A stretch of DNA of 64,000 bases from Mesorhizobium sp. M1B.F.Ca.ET.045.04.1.1. Lineage in GTDB: Bacteria > Pseudomonadota > Alphaproteobacteria > Rhizobiales > Rhizobiaceae. A program made the translations under genes and the position numbers. This document shows positions 42,521 through 52,332 of this stretch, piece by piece. Below the pieces are notes generated by a model. The model was not told the DNA's origin. It worked only from the letters and a program-made list of their open reading frames with translations, and ran no database searches. The DNA lies in contig NZ_CP034448.1 in NCBI RefSeq assembly GCF_003952465.1, positions 310,001-374,000 on the forward strand. The letters run 5' to 3'. How positions within the stretch are numbered: position 1 is the stretch's first letter; each line of letters opens with the position of its first letter.

Positions 42521-42629
42521 CTTAAAGCGCGTCGCGCTGACGGATTCAGGCGACGCGCTTTAAGTCCTTGTTTTGATGCATGTCGTTGTCCCAGAACCGC
42601 GTACACTTCTGGGCGACATGCATTAGAGC
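42521..42629. repeat. RIME-like element after the metallophosphatase gene
   Basis: CTTAAAGCGCGTCGCGC...GCGACGCGCTTTAAG and TGCATGTCGTTGTCCCAGAA...TTCTGGGCGACATGCA. About 109 bp and two hairpins, 10 bp after the stop codon. It may terminate transcription between this gene and the convergent NmrA-like gene. Confidence 0.88.
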
Positions 42630-42674
42630 AATTCGGACCGCACCGAGTATGGCCCAAGCACCGTTTCGCCATTC

Positions 42675-43676
42675 TCAGGTCGGCGCCAGTTCGGCATCTG
42701 CGGCGGCGCCAAAGGACAGCAGATCGCCTTGCCATTTGCTGCGCTTGAGGAACTGTTCCCAAGTCACGGCATCCGGATCGATTTTTCGGCTCCAGGTCAG
42801 ATCGCGCCCAGGGGCGTAGTAGCCATATTCGACGGCGTATTCGACCATACCCACCAACTCGCGCACGAGATGCTCATTGTCGGCGAAGCTCGGAAAATGG
42901 CGTAACAAGTCCTCACGCGAATAGGCAGAGGCATAGCGCGCGCGCTTTCCAGTGACCCGCACAAACGTGTCCACCATCTGTTGCGCCGAGATAAACTCGC
43001 CGATCACAGGCAGGACTTCGCCAGCGTATCGCGCCGAGCGGTCAAAGATGTCGCGCACCGCCGGGCCGGCGGCAGTGAGCGGATCACAGAACGGCATGGG
43101 GATGTCCGGCGGCAAGTATATGGCAAACGTTATGCCATCCTCCCCGCCCTGCGGCACGTAGTATTCCAGGAAATTGGTGTAGTAAAACGCCAGATACACA
43201 AACGAGCTGCGGACGGGCAAGCCGCGAATGTAGTCCTCTACCTTTGCCTTGTCCGTGAAATGCGGCGCCCACTTGGTGCCGCCGGTGATGGCTTCGACAT
43301 TTTCGAGTCCGCTGAACACCACGTGCTCGACGCCGGCGGCCACCGCCGCATCGGCCAACTCCTTGCCCAGGGTGAGTTCGGGTTCCGCCGGCGGCACCTT
43401 GACGATGGGCGGCGTCATCAAGAACGCCCCAGCCGAGCCTCTCATTGCTTCGGTCAGCTCGGCCTGCCTGCCGAGTTCAAGAGGCGCCACCACGACTTCG
43501 GCACCCTTCTTCGCCAGGGCCTGCGCGGGTTGGCTGTCGAGGCGCCGCGTCAGTGCTCGCACCCGGTAGCGCCCACTGTCGAGCAAGGAATTGGCGACGC
43601 TACGCCCTTGCTTGCTCGAGGCACCAACCACGGTGATCAGAGGTTTGGAAGTATCGACTTGGCTCATGCTGGTCAT
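42675..43676 (-). CDS. NmrA/HSCARG-like NAD(P)-binding protein
   Basis: A 333-residue atypical short-chain dehydrogenase. The Rossmann motif ITVVGASSKQGRSVANSLLD is at the N-terminus (G-x2-x3-G type), and the NmrA-like core includes VVAPLELGRQAELTEAM and GVEHVVFSGLENVEAITGG. Members either reduce quinones or sense NADPH. It is divergent from a LysR-type regulator at 43816, the classic regulator-target arrangement. Confidence 0.87.
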   Translation of the reverse strand: MTSMSQVDTSKPLITVVGASSKQGRSVANSLLDSGRYRVRALTRRLDSQPAQALAKKGAEVVVAPLELGRQAELTEAMRGSAGAFLMTPPIVKVPPAEPELTLGKELADAAVAAGVEHVVFSGLENVEAITGGTKWAPHFTDKAKVEDYIRGLPVRSSFVYLAFYYTNFLEYYVPQGGEDGITFAIYLPPDIPMPFCDPLTAAGPAVRDIFDRSARYAGEVLPVIGEFISAQQMVDTFVRVTGKRARYASAYSREDLLRHFPSFADNEHLVRELVGMVEYAVEYGYYAPGRDLTWSRKIDPDAVTWEQFLKRSKWQGDLLSFGAAADAELAPT

Positions 43677-43815
43677 CCTGGTTGAGGGCGCACCGCTTCA
43701 GCCTCCGATCGACCTCCACCATGGCCTCGGGCGCGTCCGCATGCGGCCTTGACCACGAAGTCTCGGCTGGTGCGAGCTATATTGGAAATCATAAGAATGT
43801 TCGGCTACTATCCAT

Positions 43816-44751
43816 GTGGTGGATACCAAGCGCCTGGACCTCAATCTGTTGGTTACCCTGGAGACGCTGCTGGTCGAGCGAAACGTCACGAAGGCGGCTG
43901 CCCGATTGAACCTCAGCCAGCCAGCGGTAAGCGCCCAGCTAAACCGTCTCCGGCGCGAGTTCGATGACCCGCTGCTAATTCCTGCCCAGCGAGGTATGAC
44001 GCCGACGGTCAAAGCAATGGAGTTGCTCGATCCGTTGCGCCAAGCCCTTGATCAGGTTCGCGCCACGGTCGCCTCGCACAGGAACTTCGATCCGGCGAAG
44101 GCCAATCTGACCTTCGCAATCGCCTGCACGGACTATCTGCAAGCGGCAGTGGTCAAGCCGCTCGTTGTGGAACTCAGGACGCGAGCCCCCGGTGTTCGCG
44201 TCGCGATCCGCAATCTGGACGCGCCGCAGTTGGAAGCGCAGATGGCGCGCGGCGATGTGGATCTGGCGCTGATGACGCCGCAGGCGGCCTCGCCAAGTCT
44301 TCGCACGCGCCATCTGTTCGATGAACGCTATGTGCTGATCGGCCGCCGGAAGCATCCGCGGCTGCGGGACGGAATCACGGTCGCTGAATTTGCTGAGCTG
44401 GAGCAAGTGATCGTGTCTTTGGACGGGGGCAGCTTCGTAACGCCGTTGGACAGCGCTTTGGCTGCTCTCGGACACAAGCGTAACGTGGTGCTCTCCGCGG
44501 CTTCGTTCCTGTTTGTCCCGGAGATCGTGTCTCACTCGGACTTCGTGGCGCTGGTCCCGGAACGGTTGGTGCGCGACTCTGCGGACCAGCTTGAAGTGAT
44601 GGACTGTCCATTCCCCGTTGAAGGCTTTGCAGTGGGAATGGTGTGGCATGAGCGCAATCACGGACACGTCGGCCAACGCTGGATTCGCGAAGCCGTCGTC
44701 TCACTTGTCGCGCATCAATCCTCGCCCCAGGCGCGTAACAATCCGGACTAG
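43816..44751 (+). CDS. LysR-family regulator divergent from the NmrA-like gene
   Basis: A 311-residue LysR protein. The helix-turn-helix is TLLVERNVTKAAARLNLSQP plus AVSAQLNRLR. The substrate-binding part begins near residue 95 (LTFAIACTDYLQAAVVKPLV). The start is GTG 43816 with another GTG next to it. The NodD-like opening LDLNLLVTLETLL fits the NodD/NahR-type subgroup. It probably controls the divergent NmrA-like gene; the 139-bp intergenic region would hold the operator. Confidence 0.9.
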   Translation: MVDTKRLDLNLLVTLETLLVERNVTKAAARLNLSQPAVSAQLNRLRREFDDPLLIPAQRGMTPTVKAMELLDPLRQALDQVRATVASHRNFDPAKANLTFAIACTDYLQAAVVKPLVVELRTRAPGVRVAIRNLDAPQLEAQMARGDVDLALMTPQAASPSLRTRHLFDERYVLIGRRKHPRLRDGITVAEFAELEQVIVSLDGGSFVTPLDSALAALGHKRNVVLSAASFLFVPEIVSHSDFVALVPERLVRDSADQLEVMDCPFPVEGFAVGMVWHERNHGHVGQRWIREAVVSLVAHQSSPQARNNPD

Positions 44752-45043
44752 AGTCAAAACCCAATCGGTTGCCATTTGAACGACCGAGTTCGGACCCTTC
44801 TCGGACATTTTGAAGCGGAGAGCTGGGACGGCGCAAATTGACCCGTTGCGACCCTTGGGCCATCCAACCCGTGAAGGTCCGCTTCGTTGGGCTGCGCAGC
44901 GGTCGTTGCAACAATCACGCTGAGCTGGCTTGGGTCGTCGCCTCCGACTGCCGAGCGCTTAATCCGCCCCGACTTGTCACAATCACTCCCCCCTGGCTCG
45001 TCATGTGACGGGAGGCAAGCAAGCCATATGAAAGGAGACCACC

Positions 45044-45427
45044 ATGCTGAAAAAAGTCGTGTACGTGGCGCTGTTGGTGAGCGATCAGGACAAGGCGCTC
45101 GACTTCTACACCAACGTCATCGGCCTCGAGAGGCGGATCGACGCTCCAACGCCAAGCGGACCGCGATTCCTGACCGTCGGCGTCCGGGGACAGGACTTCG
45201 AATTCGTTTTGTGGCCAGGCTCGCCCGCGAAGGCTGAACTGGGTTCCGCGGTTTATACGATCGAGGTGGAAGATTGCCGGACGGCGTTCGAAACACTGAA
45301 GTCGCGCGGCGTCACGTTCGAGCCGCCCGAGGTGCTAGACTTCCCTTGGGGTTATGCCGCGAGGTTTGAGGATCCGGATGGAAACCTGCTTCAGGTGCGC
45401 GAGGGGCGCGGCGCCTTTCGACGCTGA
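45044..45427 (+). CDS. VOC-family protein (glyoxalase-like)
   Basis: A 127-residue VOC domain protein starting MLKKVVYVALLVSDQDKALD followed by FYTNVIG, and ending WGYAARFEDPDGNLLQVREG. A GGAGACC ribosome site precedes the ATG. It is related in fold, not closely in sequence, to the VOC protein at 12406. The substrate is unknown. The 292-bp stretch before it (44752-45043) shows no gene. Confidence 0.88.
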   Translation: MLKKVVYVALLVSDQDKALDFYTNVIGLERRIDAPTPSGPRFLTVGVRGQDFEFVLWPGSPAKAELGSAVYTIEVEDCRTAFETLKSRGVTFEPPEVLDFPWGYAARFEDPDGNLLQVREGRGAFRR

Positions 45428-45518
45428 ACGAAACGCGTTCCTCGAACATGAGGAGATGACGTGATGGATGCGATTGACCCTCAGGACACGGTAGCGGTCT
45501 AACGGACCTGCGATCCAG

Positions 45519-46379
45519 TCAGCCCGCCATCGGCGCTGGCGCCGTGTGGATCATCTCCATCAGGGCGGCGATGGCGGGCGTATTCGCCCGGCGGCCGACC
45601 TTTGCAATGTATTCCACGTCGGGCAGGGACGGCAGGGAAGCCGCCTCCGGCTCGAGGATACGCAGATCTGGGCCGACCAGGCTTCGCGGCAACGGCGTAA
45701 TGGCGATCGCCGCGACCGCTGCAGCGCGGACGCCGGCAAGGCTGCCGCTGGTGCAGGCGATGGTCCAGCCCTGGTTCGCCCCGCCCTGCCCGCCAAGGGC
45801 GCGAAGCGCTGCTTCGCGGTACGGGCAGGGCTCCGGAAAGAACGCCAGGCGGAGAGGCGCGGGCGGTTCGCTCTCGCGCGCGAAGGCCCAAACCAACGGT
45901 TCGCGCCACAGCCTCAACCCCTCCGTGTCCTCGGCGCAGCGGCCAGCGACCATGACGTCGATCTCCCCTTTGTCCAGTCGCCTCAGCAACCGGGGTCCGA
46001 TCCCGATTTCCAGGTCGATCGCCACTTGCGGGAATTGGGTCACGAAGCGTCGCAGGAGGCGGGGGAGCCATGCGCCCGTCAAGTCCTCCGACGATCCCAG
46101 CCGAATGCGACCGGCCGGCACGGCGCCGGAAAGACGCTGCCGCGCATCCTCGTTGATGCGCAAGATCGTCCGAGCATAACCGAGCAAGGTGTCGCCCGCC
46201 GGCGTGAGCTGCACCGAACGCGTGCTTCGAGCGAAGAGCGCTTGGCCCGCCTGATCCTCCAGGCGGCGAATCTGCGCGCTGACTGTCGACTGGGTGGAAT
46301 GCAGGACCTCTGAGGCGCGAGTGAACCCGCCGCACTCGGCGACGGTGATGAAGACGCGCAGTAACTCGGTTTCAAACAT
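45519..46379 (-). CDS. LysR-family regulator divergent from azoreductase
   Basis: A 286-residue LysR regulator. The helix-turn-helix is CGGFTRASEVLHSTQSTVSA plus QIRRLED. The effector domain starts near residue 92 (IRLGSSEDLTGAWLPRLLRR). It faces the azoreductase gene across a 131-bp gap that contains the dyad at 46412-46428. It likely activates that gene when a quinone or electrophile is present, as in other LysR-azoreductase pairs. Confidence 0.9.
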   Translation of the reverse strand: MFETELLRVFITVAECGGFTRASEVLHSTQSTVSAQIRRLEDQAGQALFARSTRSVQLTPAGDTLLGYARTILRINEDARQRLSGAVPAGRIRLGSSEDLTGAWLPRLLRRFVTQFPQVAIDLEIGIGPRLLRRLDKGEIDVMVAGRCAEDTEGLRLWREPLVWAFARESEPPAPLRLAFFPEPCPYREAALRALGGQGGANQGWTIACTSGSLAGVRAAAVAAIAITPLPRSLVGPDLRILEPEAASLPSLPDVEYIAKVGRRANTPAIAALMEMIHTAPAPMAG

Positions 46380-46411
46380 GGGACCTCATCGTCCTCGATT
46401 TAACACTTTTC

Positions 46412-46428
46412 TCGCTGAATGCCAGCGA
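46412..46428. promoter_or_regulatory. Candidate LysR-binding dyad
   Basis: TCGCTG-AATGC-CAGCGA is a perfect 6-bp inverted repeat with a 5-base centre, in the LysR-azoreductase intergenic region. It contains a T-N11-A core, as LysR operators do. It was recognised by position and symmetry only. Confidence 0.5.
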
Positions 46429-46510
46429 AATTACTCGTTTGCTAAATTTATCCGGAAGCGGAAGGTTGAGGTGACCGGCGCGGTTGTGCGCCTCGAAGGA
46501 ATCGATCGCT

Positions 46511-47146
46511 ATGATCAAATTGCTCTATCTGGAAGTTTCTCCCCGCAAGGCGGAGTCCGCCTCGATCGAGGTGGCGCGCGCCTTCATTGACGCCTATCGC
46601 GCGGCACACCCTTCGGATGAGATCGAAATTCTCGACCTCTGGTCGCTGGACCTGCCGCCACTCGACGAGGACGCGCTGAATGCGAAGTACGCCGGCATTT
46701 ATGGCGATGGTCGCTCGCCGGCGCAGGCGGCGGCATGGTCGCGAATGGAGGCGCTGGCCGCGCCCCTGCTCGCCGCCGACAAGCTTCTGATGGCGGTCCC
46801 GCTCTGGAACTTCTCGATCCCCTACCGCCTGAAGCACTACATTGACTTGGTGTCGCAGAAGGACATCCTGTTCTCGTTCGACCAGACCGGCTTTGGCGGT
46901 CTGATGAAGGCGAAGAAGGCGGCGGTCATCTACGCGCGCGGCCTGGACTATGCGCCGACCAGCAACTGGACCCCGGGCGAGCGCTACGACTTCCAGCGCC
47001 CCTATGTGGAGGCGTGGCTCCGGTTCATCGGCCTGACCGACATCCAGGACGTGGTTGTGGAGCGCACCTTGTTCGGCCTCGAGGCCGACGCGGAGGCGCG
47101 GCGGGCGGCCGCGAGCGAGGCGCGCGCCATGGCCGAAGACTTCTGA
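46511..47146 (+). CDS. FMN-dependent NADH-azoreductase (AcpD family)
   Basis: A 211-residue flavodoxin-like reductase. The FMN-binding N-terminus is LLYLEVSPRKAESASIEVAR and the signature AVPLWNFSIPYRLKHYIDLV is the family hallmark. It reduces quinones and azo compounds with NADH in the cytoplasm. ATG 46511 gives the family-sized product; the frame opens at 46484. The divergent LysR gene is its probable regulator. Confidence 0.93.
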   Translation: MIKLLYLEVSPRKAESASIEVARAFIDAYRAAHPSDEIEILDLWSLDLPPLDEDALNAKYAGIYGDGRSPAQAAAWSRMEALAAPLLAADKLLMAVPLWNFSIPYRLKHYIDLVSQKDILFSFDQTGFGGLMKAKKAAVIYARGLDYAPTSNWTPGERYDFQRPYVEAWLRFIGLTDIQDVVVERTLFGLEADAEARRAAASEARAMAEDF

Positions 47147-47387
47147 CGGCCGCCCTCCGCCGAGATGACACCCATTTCGTCGACGGGGCGCGGGTCGCCG
47201 GCATTTCGGAGGGCCGCCGGCAGCAGAGGTGGGCGCTGGTTTTGCCGACCTGCACCGAACGTCTGCAATGCGCGCACCATCGCGACGTTCGGAGACTTGA
47301 CGCCCGACGGCAATTCATGGCGCTACTTGCTGCTTCCGGTAGCTGGATCGACCGGCAGGGGTCCACCCCATCTTGGCTATGGCGCGG

Positions 47388-47482
47388 CGAAGCTGATTGG
47401 GTTTTGACCCTAAAGCGCGTCGCGCTGAAGCGGATTCGAGCGACGCGCTGTAAATCTTTGTTTTCCCTGGAATTGCTTTAGG
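47388..47482 (+). repeat. Direct repeat A upstream of the DUF2332 gene (half RIME-like)
   Basis: Begins GCGAAGCTGATTGGGTTTTG and continues through CTAAAGCGCGTCGCGCTGAA to CCTGGAATTGCTTTAGG. It is nearly identical to 48724-48818, in the same orientation, on the other side of the DUF2332 gene. The stretch 47147-47610 holds no gene besides this. Confidence 0.85.
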
Positions 47483-47610
47483 CTGCCGCCTCCGGCATCC
47501 GAATGCCCCTTGGTTAATCGACCGCCGCGTATCGGTAGTCCGTGCTTGAATGCCGTTAGATCTGCATATCGTGTACTGTGACGAGACGTCGGGATCGAGG
47601 ATCAGCGGAC

Positions 47611-48600
47611 ATGGATGAGGTGGGCCTGGCCGAGATCGCAGCCCGGTATGCTCGGTTTGCCGATACAGAAGCGCATGGTCGCTCGCCGCTTTACGAGGAG
47701 TTAGCTCGTGCCGTGGCTGGGGACCGGGTGACACTCGGCTTCCTGTCGACCCTCCCGGATATGAAGCGGCAACCGAACCTTCTGCTCGCCGCGGTGCGTC
47801 ACCTGTTCGGCACGCCGACAGGCTGGACCGAGTTCCGCCAGGCGCTTCTGGCGCATCCCAACGCCGTCCGCTCGCTCATGCTCGAGCGCTCGACGCAAAC
47901 CAACGAGCCAGGGAGATGCGCCGCATTGCTCCCCGTCCTGGCGCGGTTGCCGCAGCCGCTCGCCCTCCTTGAGGTCGGGACGTCCGCAGGGCTCTGCCTC
48001 ATGCCCGACCTCTATGGCTACGACTACGGGCCTACGGTGATTCGCGCACCCGCCATGCCCTCGGAGCCGCCTGTCTTTCGATGCTCCGCCAGCGAGACGA
48101 CCCCGTTGCCGACGGCCGCGCCGCAAGTCGTCTGGCGGGCGGGATTGGACCTGAGCCCGATCGACGCTGCGGACCCCGCGCAGGTCGCATGGCTTGAGAC
48201 GCTGGTGTGGCCGGAGCAGACGGCGCGGCTCGCCAATCTGCGGGCGGCCGTAAGGATCGCTGCCACGGTCAAACCCCGGATCGTCAAGGGCGACCTACGT
48301 GGGAGCGAGATCGCGCGGCTCTGCAGCGAAGCCCCAAAGGACGCGACCCTCGTCGTCTTTCACACGGCCGTACTCGACTATGTCTCCGACCCCGCAGACA
48401 GAGAGGCTTTTGCGGAGCAGGTGATGCGTCTCTCTCCTTATTGGGTATCGAACGAGTTCCCTCGCGTATTCCCGTCCATCGCTAGCCGCGCCGGAACAAA
48501 CTGGCCCTCCGGGCGCTTCCTCCTGTCCGTGAACGGCTCCCCTGTCGCTTGGACTGACCCGCATGGCGCCTCGCTCGATTGGATCGCGGACGAGGCTTGA
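47611..48600 (+). CDS. DUF2332-family protein
   Basis: A 329-residue protein of the DUF2332 family, whose members are uncharacterised. Typical features are YARFADTEAHGRSPLYEELA near the start, LALLEVGTSAGLCLMPDLYG (a motif reminiscent of SAM-binding loops), and VFHTAVLDYVSD near the C-terminus. The frame opens earlier at 47578, but ATG 47611 is preferred. It is bracketed by near-identical 95-bp direct repeats (47388 and 48724), so it may have been inserted as a cassette. Confidence 0.85.
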   Translation: MDEVGLAEIAARYARFADTEAHGRSPLYEELARAVAGDRVTLGFLSTLPDMKRQPNLLLAAVRHLFGTPTGWTEFRQALLAHPNAVRSLMLERSTQTNEPGRCAALLPVLARLPQPLALLEVGTSAGLCLMPDLYGYDYGPTVIRAPAMPSEPPVFRCSASETTPLPTAAPQVVWRAGLDLSPIDAADPAQVAWLETLVWPEQTARLANLRAAVRIAATVKPRIVKGDLRGSEIARLCSEAPKDATLVVFHTAVLDYVSDPADREAFAEQVMRLSPYWVSNEFPRVFPSIASRAGTNWPSGRFLLSVNGSPVAWTDPHGASLDWIADEA

Positions 48601-48723
48601 GGACCCCCAGCCGAATGCCAAGCACTTGCGCCAAGGCTTGCTGAAAGTCGACCCTCCCAAAGAGTTGGACGTCCGATCCCGCCGCTGACTGCGGACGTTG
48701 ACCGACAACGCGTTGGGCGCAGC

Positions 48724-48818
48724 GAAGCTGGTTGGATTTTGACCCTAAAGCGCGTCGCGCTGAAGCGGATTCAGGCGACGCGCTGTAAGTCTTTGTTTTT
48801 CGTGGAATTGCTCTAGGC
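48724..48818 (+). repeat. Direct repeat B; its end provides the exoP stop codon
   Basis: Begins GCGAAGCTGGTTGGATTTTG and ends CGTGGAATTGCTCTAGGC; about 90 percent identical by eye to 47388-47482. On the minus strand the TAG in CCTAGAGC (48815-48813) is the stop of exoP. Combined with copy A it flanks the DUF2332 gene. Confidence 0.85.
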
Positions 48819-51194
48819 GGCCTGCTTGGCGCGCGATTCCGACTTCTCCAGATAGTAGCTCGAATAGCGGTCGAAGAATTTTTCCGAACCGCCGAGCGAG
48901 CCGTATTTGGCCAATTTCTTCAGCTCGACCTTGTTGAGCACCGCGCCGACGATCTTGTCAGCGACATAGGACTCCGATTCCAGCATCGAGCGCACCATGG
49001 CGCGCGGCGTGCGGCCCCATTCGGTGACGAGCACGAAACCGTCGACCAGCGGCGCGAAAGCCTTGGCGTCGACCACCGGGCCGAGCGGCGGCAGGTCGAC
49101 GATGATGTATTCGAAGGTCTCCCTGGCGTTCTCGATGAAGCGCCGCATGCCGGCCGAACCCAGAAGCTCGCTGGTGTGCGAGAACTGGCCGCGCAGCACG
49201 GCGGGGATGATCGCCAGCTTGGTCTGGCGGTCGACCTTGCCGACCGACTGCCAGGTCTGCCCGTTGACCACCGCTTCCATCAGCCCTTGCTCGGACTCCA
49301 TGCCGAGGCTGCGGCTGAGGCCGGGATTGCGCAGGTCGCCGTCGATCAGCAAGGTCCTGGCGCCGTTGGCGGCGAGCAGCCCTGCGAGGTTTGCCGCAAC
49401 CGTCGACTTGCCTTCGCCGGGCAGGACCGAGATGACGCCGATCACCCGGCTGCCCTTGTCTTCCATCACCACATCGAACGCGATCTTGGCGTTGCGGAGC
49501 GTTTCGGCGAACATCGAGGCCGGCGCATCGAGGCTCACCCGCATGCGCGCCCTTCTCTCGGCGGCCGACAGGCTGGTGACCTTGCCGTCGGCCGGCAAGT
49601 CGTCCGGCTTCGTCTCCTTGGCCTTGCCGCCGCCGATCGTCGGCAGATAGCCGAGGAACTTCAGGCCGACGCGGTCGCGAACGTCCTCGCCCGTGCGGAA
49701 GAAGCGCTCGTTGAATTCGTTCAGGCCGCCGAAGCCGGCGCCAAGCATGAGGCCAAGCACCAGCGAGAGCGCCAGCACCCTGATGGTGCGCGGGCTCGAC
49801 GCGGCAAGCGGCATGTTCGCGTCCGAGATGATGCGCACCTTGCCGACAGGGAAGGATTGCTGCTGCGAGGCTTCCTGGTAGCGGCCGAGGAATGTCTGGT
49901 AGAGCGTGGAGAGCGCCTGCGCCTGCTGGTCGAGTTCCCTCAGCTTCACCTGCGACTCGTTGTCGGCCGAGCTCTGGCCGGCAGCGGTGGTGATCTTCTG
50001 CCTGAGTTCGGCTTCGCGCGCCTGCGCCACCTGGAAGTCGTTGCGGTAGCTTTCGGTGATCTGCTTCAACTGCCCGAAGATCTGCGCCGATACATCGGCC
50101 TTTTCCCTGGCGAGCGCGACCGCCTGAGGGTGGTCCTTGCCGAAGTTCGCCTCGACATCCTGCAGCCGCTTGGAGACGGCGAGATAACGGGTCTTGAGCC
50201 CGATGATGACCGAGCTGCTCGGCTGATCGGACGCAATCGCCGAATCATTGAAAGCATTCTCGGAGCCGCTGTCGACGATCGCCTTGTACTGCTGGTAGCG
50301 GGCACTGGCGCGCGCGGTATCGGCCTGCGCGATGATGAGCTGGGCGTTGAGGTCGGACAGTTGCTTGCCGCTGATCAACTGGCCGTCGCTGTTTGCGGAC
50401 AGCCCGTGCTCGGCCCTGAATTTCTCGACTTCCATCGCGGCCTGTTGCGAGCTTTGGCGCAGCTCGGTCAGCCTGCCCTGCAGCCAGACCGCCGCGCGCT
50501 CGGTGGCGTCGAAGCTAGCATTGAGCTGATCCGCGAGATAGGCATCGGCATAGGCCTTGGTGATGGCCGTGGCGAGAGCTGGATTCGTCGACTGATAGCC
50601 CAACGTAATGACGTTGCTGCGGCCGTTGCGATCCGCCATCAATCCGGTCTGCAGAACAAGGACCGCATAGTCATGGGTCGCGGCCTTCATCATGGCTTCG
50701 CGCGTTGCGGCATCCACGTTCTCGATCCCAGGGAGTTCGCTGACCGCGCTGCCGCGGAAATAGGCGACAATACCGCGCAGGAACCCGACACCCTTGGCCA
50801 AAGCCGATTGCGGCGGGTTCATGAACTCCTGGTTCTGATCGAGCTTCAGCTTGTCGACCACCTCCGACGCCAGTCGCGCGGAGCTGAGAATTTCTATCTG
50901 GCTGAGGATTGTCGCGTCCGTCTGCTGCGTAGCACTGACCGCCGAGATATCGTCCACGACCTTGTTCAGGCCCTCGTCGATCAACACGCTCGCAAACGAC
51001 GTGTATTGCTTGGGCGTGGTCTGCAGGTAGATCACGCCCAGGAACAGGCCGATGACGGCGCAGACCGCCACCACCTTGACCTGCCGGGCCGCCATGCCAA
51101 GCAGACGCTCGACGTCGATGAAGTCTTCACCCTTTTCCGGTTCGGTGCTGGGCAATGGCATCCTCTTGTCGAGAGGAAAGTTGGCATAATTCAT
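48813..51194 (-). CDS. exoP: Exopolysaccharide co-polymerase / BY-kinase ExoP
   Basis: A 793-residue inner-membrane protein controlling exopolysaccharide chain length. It has an N-terminal Wzz domain with membrane segments near residues 38-60 and 440-460, a long periplasmic coiled region, and a cytoplasmic tyrosine-kinase domain with Walker A VLPGEGKSTVAANLAG near 588 and Walker A' ARTLLIDGDLRNPGLS. A C-terminal Tyr-rich tail (FFDRYSSYYLEKSE) holds the autophosphorylation sites. Gene order exoP-exoN-exoO-exoM-exoA-exoL matches the succinoglycan cluster of S. meliloti. Its stop codon lies inside a repeat. Confidence 0.93.
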   Translation of the reverse strand: MNYANFPLDKRMPLPSTEPEKGEDFIDVERLLGMAARQVKVVAVCAVIGLFLGVIYLQTTPKQYTSFASVLIDEGLNKVVDDISAVSATQQTDATILSQIEILSSARLASEVVDKLKLDQNQEFMNPPQSALAKGVGFLRGIVAYFRGSAVSELPGIENVDAATREAMMKAATHDYAVLVLQTGLMADRNGRSNVITLGYQSTNPALATAITKAYADAYLADQLNASFDATERAAVWLQGRLTELRQSSQQAAMEVEKFRAEHGLSANSDGQLISGKQLSDLNAQLIIAQADTARASARYQQYKAIVDSGSENAFNDSAIASDQPSSSVIIGLKTRYLAVSKRLQDVEANFGKDHPQAVALAREKADVSAQIFGQLKQITESYRNDFQVAQAREAELRQKITTAAGQSSADNESQVKLRELDQQAQALSTLYQTFLGRYQEASQQQSFPVGKVRIISDANMPLAASSPRTIRVLALSLVLGLMLGAGFGGLNEFNERFFRTGEDVRDRVGLKFLGYLPTIGGGKAKETKPDDLPADGKVTSLSAAERRARMRVSLDAPASMFAETLRNAKIAFDVVMEDKGSRVIGVISVLPGEGKSTVAANLAGLLAANGARTLLIDGDLRNPGLSRSLGMESEQGLMEAVVNGQTWQSVGKVDRQTKLAIIPAVLRGQFSHTSELLGSAGMRRFIENARETFEYIIVDLPPLGPVVDAKAFAPLVDGFVLVTEWGRTPRAMVRSMLESESYVADKIVGAVLNKVELKKLAKYGSLGGSEKFFDRYSSYYLEKSESRAKQAA

Positions 51195-51361
51195 CTTCGG
51201 TCCAATTCCAGGTTGCAGGCGCTACCGGCCTTCGAAGAGTGGCGTCGTTACCAGAAAAGACCACGCAACATCCGTGCCACGGGGCGCCCGGCCAGGAAGG
51301 CCAGGCGCTTGCGCGGCTGTCGCGCCATCGCGATTTCGCATATGCACCCAAAATTTGGGCA

Positions 51362-52258
51362 TTATGCGGCTACTTCCCGGCGCTCATGCGACCGGACGAA
51401 TTGCTGCAGCATCTCGAACACAGGTCCTTTCATGTCGTCGCGCGACAGAGCAAAGGCGATGGTGGCCTCGATGAAGCCCTCCTTGGAGCCGCAGTCGAAC
51501 ATGCGGCCGTCGAAGGGCTGGGCATAGAACGACTGGCTCTCGGCCAGGCGAACCATGGCGTCGGTGAGCTGGATCTCGTTGCCGGCGCCGCGCTGCTGGT
51601 TGCCGAGCAGCGCAAAAATCTCCGGCTGCAGGACGTAGCGGCCGTTGATGTAGAAGTTCGACGGCGCGTTGGCGGGAGCGGGCTTCTCGACCATGGCGGT
51701 GACTTCGAAGCCGGAGGCCACCTCGGCGCCGCGGCCGACAATGCCGTATTTGCTGGTTTCCGAAGGATCGCAGCGCTCGACGGCGATGACGTTGCCGCCG
51801 GTGCGCCGATAGAGATCGACGGTTTCGGCCAGACAGCCGCGCGCGCCGAAGGACACCATGTCGGGGAGCAGCAGGGCGAAAGGCTCGTTGCCGATAACGT
51901 CGCGCGCGCACCACACGGCATGGCCGAGGCCCTGCGGCGACTGCTGGCGGATGAAGCTGGTGGCGCCGGCCACGGGCAGCAGGCTTTCCAGTGATTGGAG
52001 CTGCGCCTTCTTGCCGGTCTGCTCGAGCGTCCCGATCAATTCAGGATGCAGGTCGAAATAGTCCTCTATGACCGCCTTGTTGCGGCCGGTGACGAAGACG
52101 ATGTGCTCGATGCCGGCCTCGAACGCCTCGTCCACGGCATATTGCACGACAGGCTTGTCGACGACGGGCAGCATTTCCTTCGGCATCGACTTGGTCGCCG
52201 GCAGGAACCGCGTTCCGAGCCCCGCCACCGGTATGACTGCCTTCCTGACTTTCTGCAT
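51362..52258 (-). CDS. exoN: UTP-glucose-1-phosphate uridylyltransferase (GalU/ExoN)
   Basis: A 298-residue enzyme making UDP-glucose. The nucleotide-binding start [20 protein letters not shown] plus [10 protein letters not shown] is diagnostic. In the succinoglycan cluster this gene is called exoN; elsewhere galU. UDP-glucose feeds the glucosyltransferases encoded next to it and, via the dehydrogenase at 62408, UDP-glucuronate. Confidence 0.94.
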   Translation of the reverse strand: MQKVRKAVIPVAGLGTRFLPATKSMPKEMLPVVDKPVVQYAVDEAFEAGIEHIVFVTGRNKAVIEDYFDLHPELIGTLEQTGKKAQLQSLESLLPVAGATSFIRQQSPQGLGHAVWCARDVIGNEPFALLLPDMVSFGARGCLAETVDLYRRTGGNVIAVERCDPSETSKYGIVGRGAEVASGFEVTAMVEKPAPANAPSNFYINGRYVLQPEIFALLGNQQRGAGNEIQLTDAMVRLAESQSFYAQPFDGRMFDCGSKEGFIEATIAFALSRDDMKGPVFEMLQQFVRSHERREVAA

Positions 52259-52332
52259 CGCTTATTCCTTCTGAGGAGATCGATTTTTACCTATCGCTGG
52301 CTATGAAAATTCATTCCATCCGCCTGCATGCT

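Noticed and set aside
47147..47387. A gene between azoreductase and repeat A
   Set aside because: Short frames here have no ribosome site, start context or protein-like composition.
49176..51527. A 783-codon plus-strand open frame opposite exoP
   Set aside because: It is antisense to a well-supported gene. Its translation is rich in Arg, His, Asp and Glu with no domain, as expected of the complementary strand of a high-GC gene.
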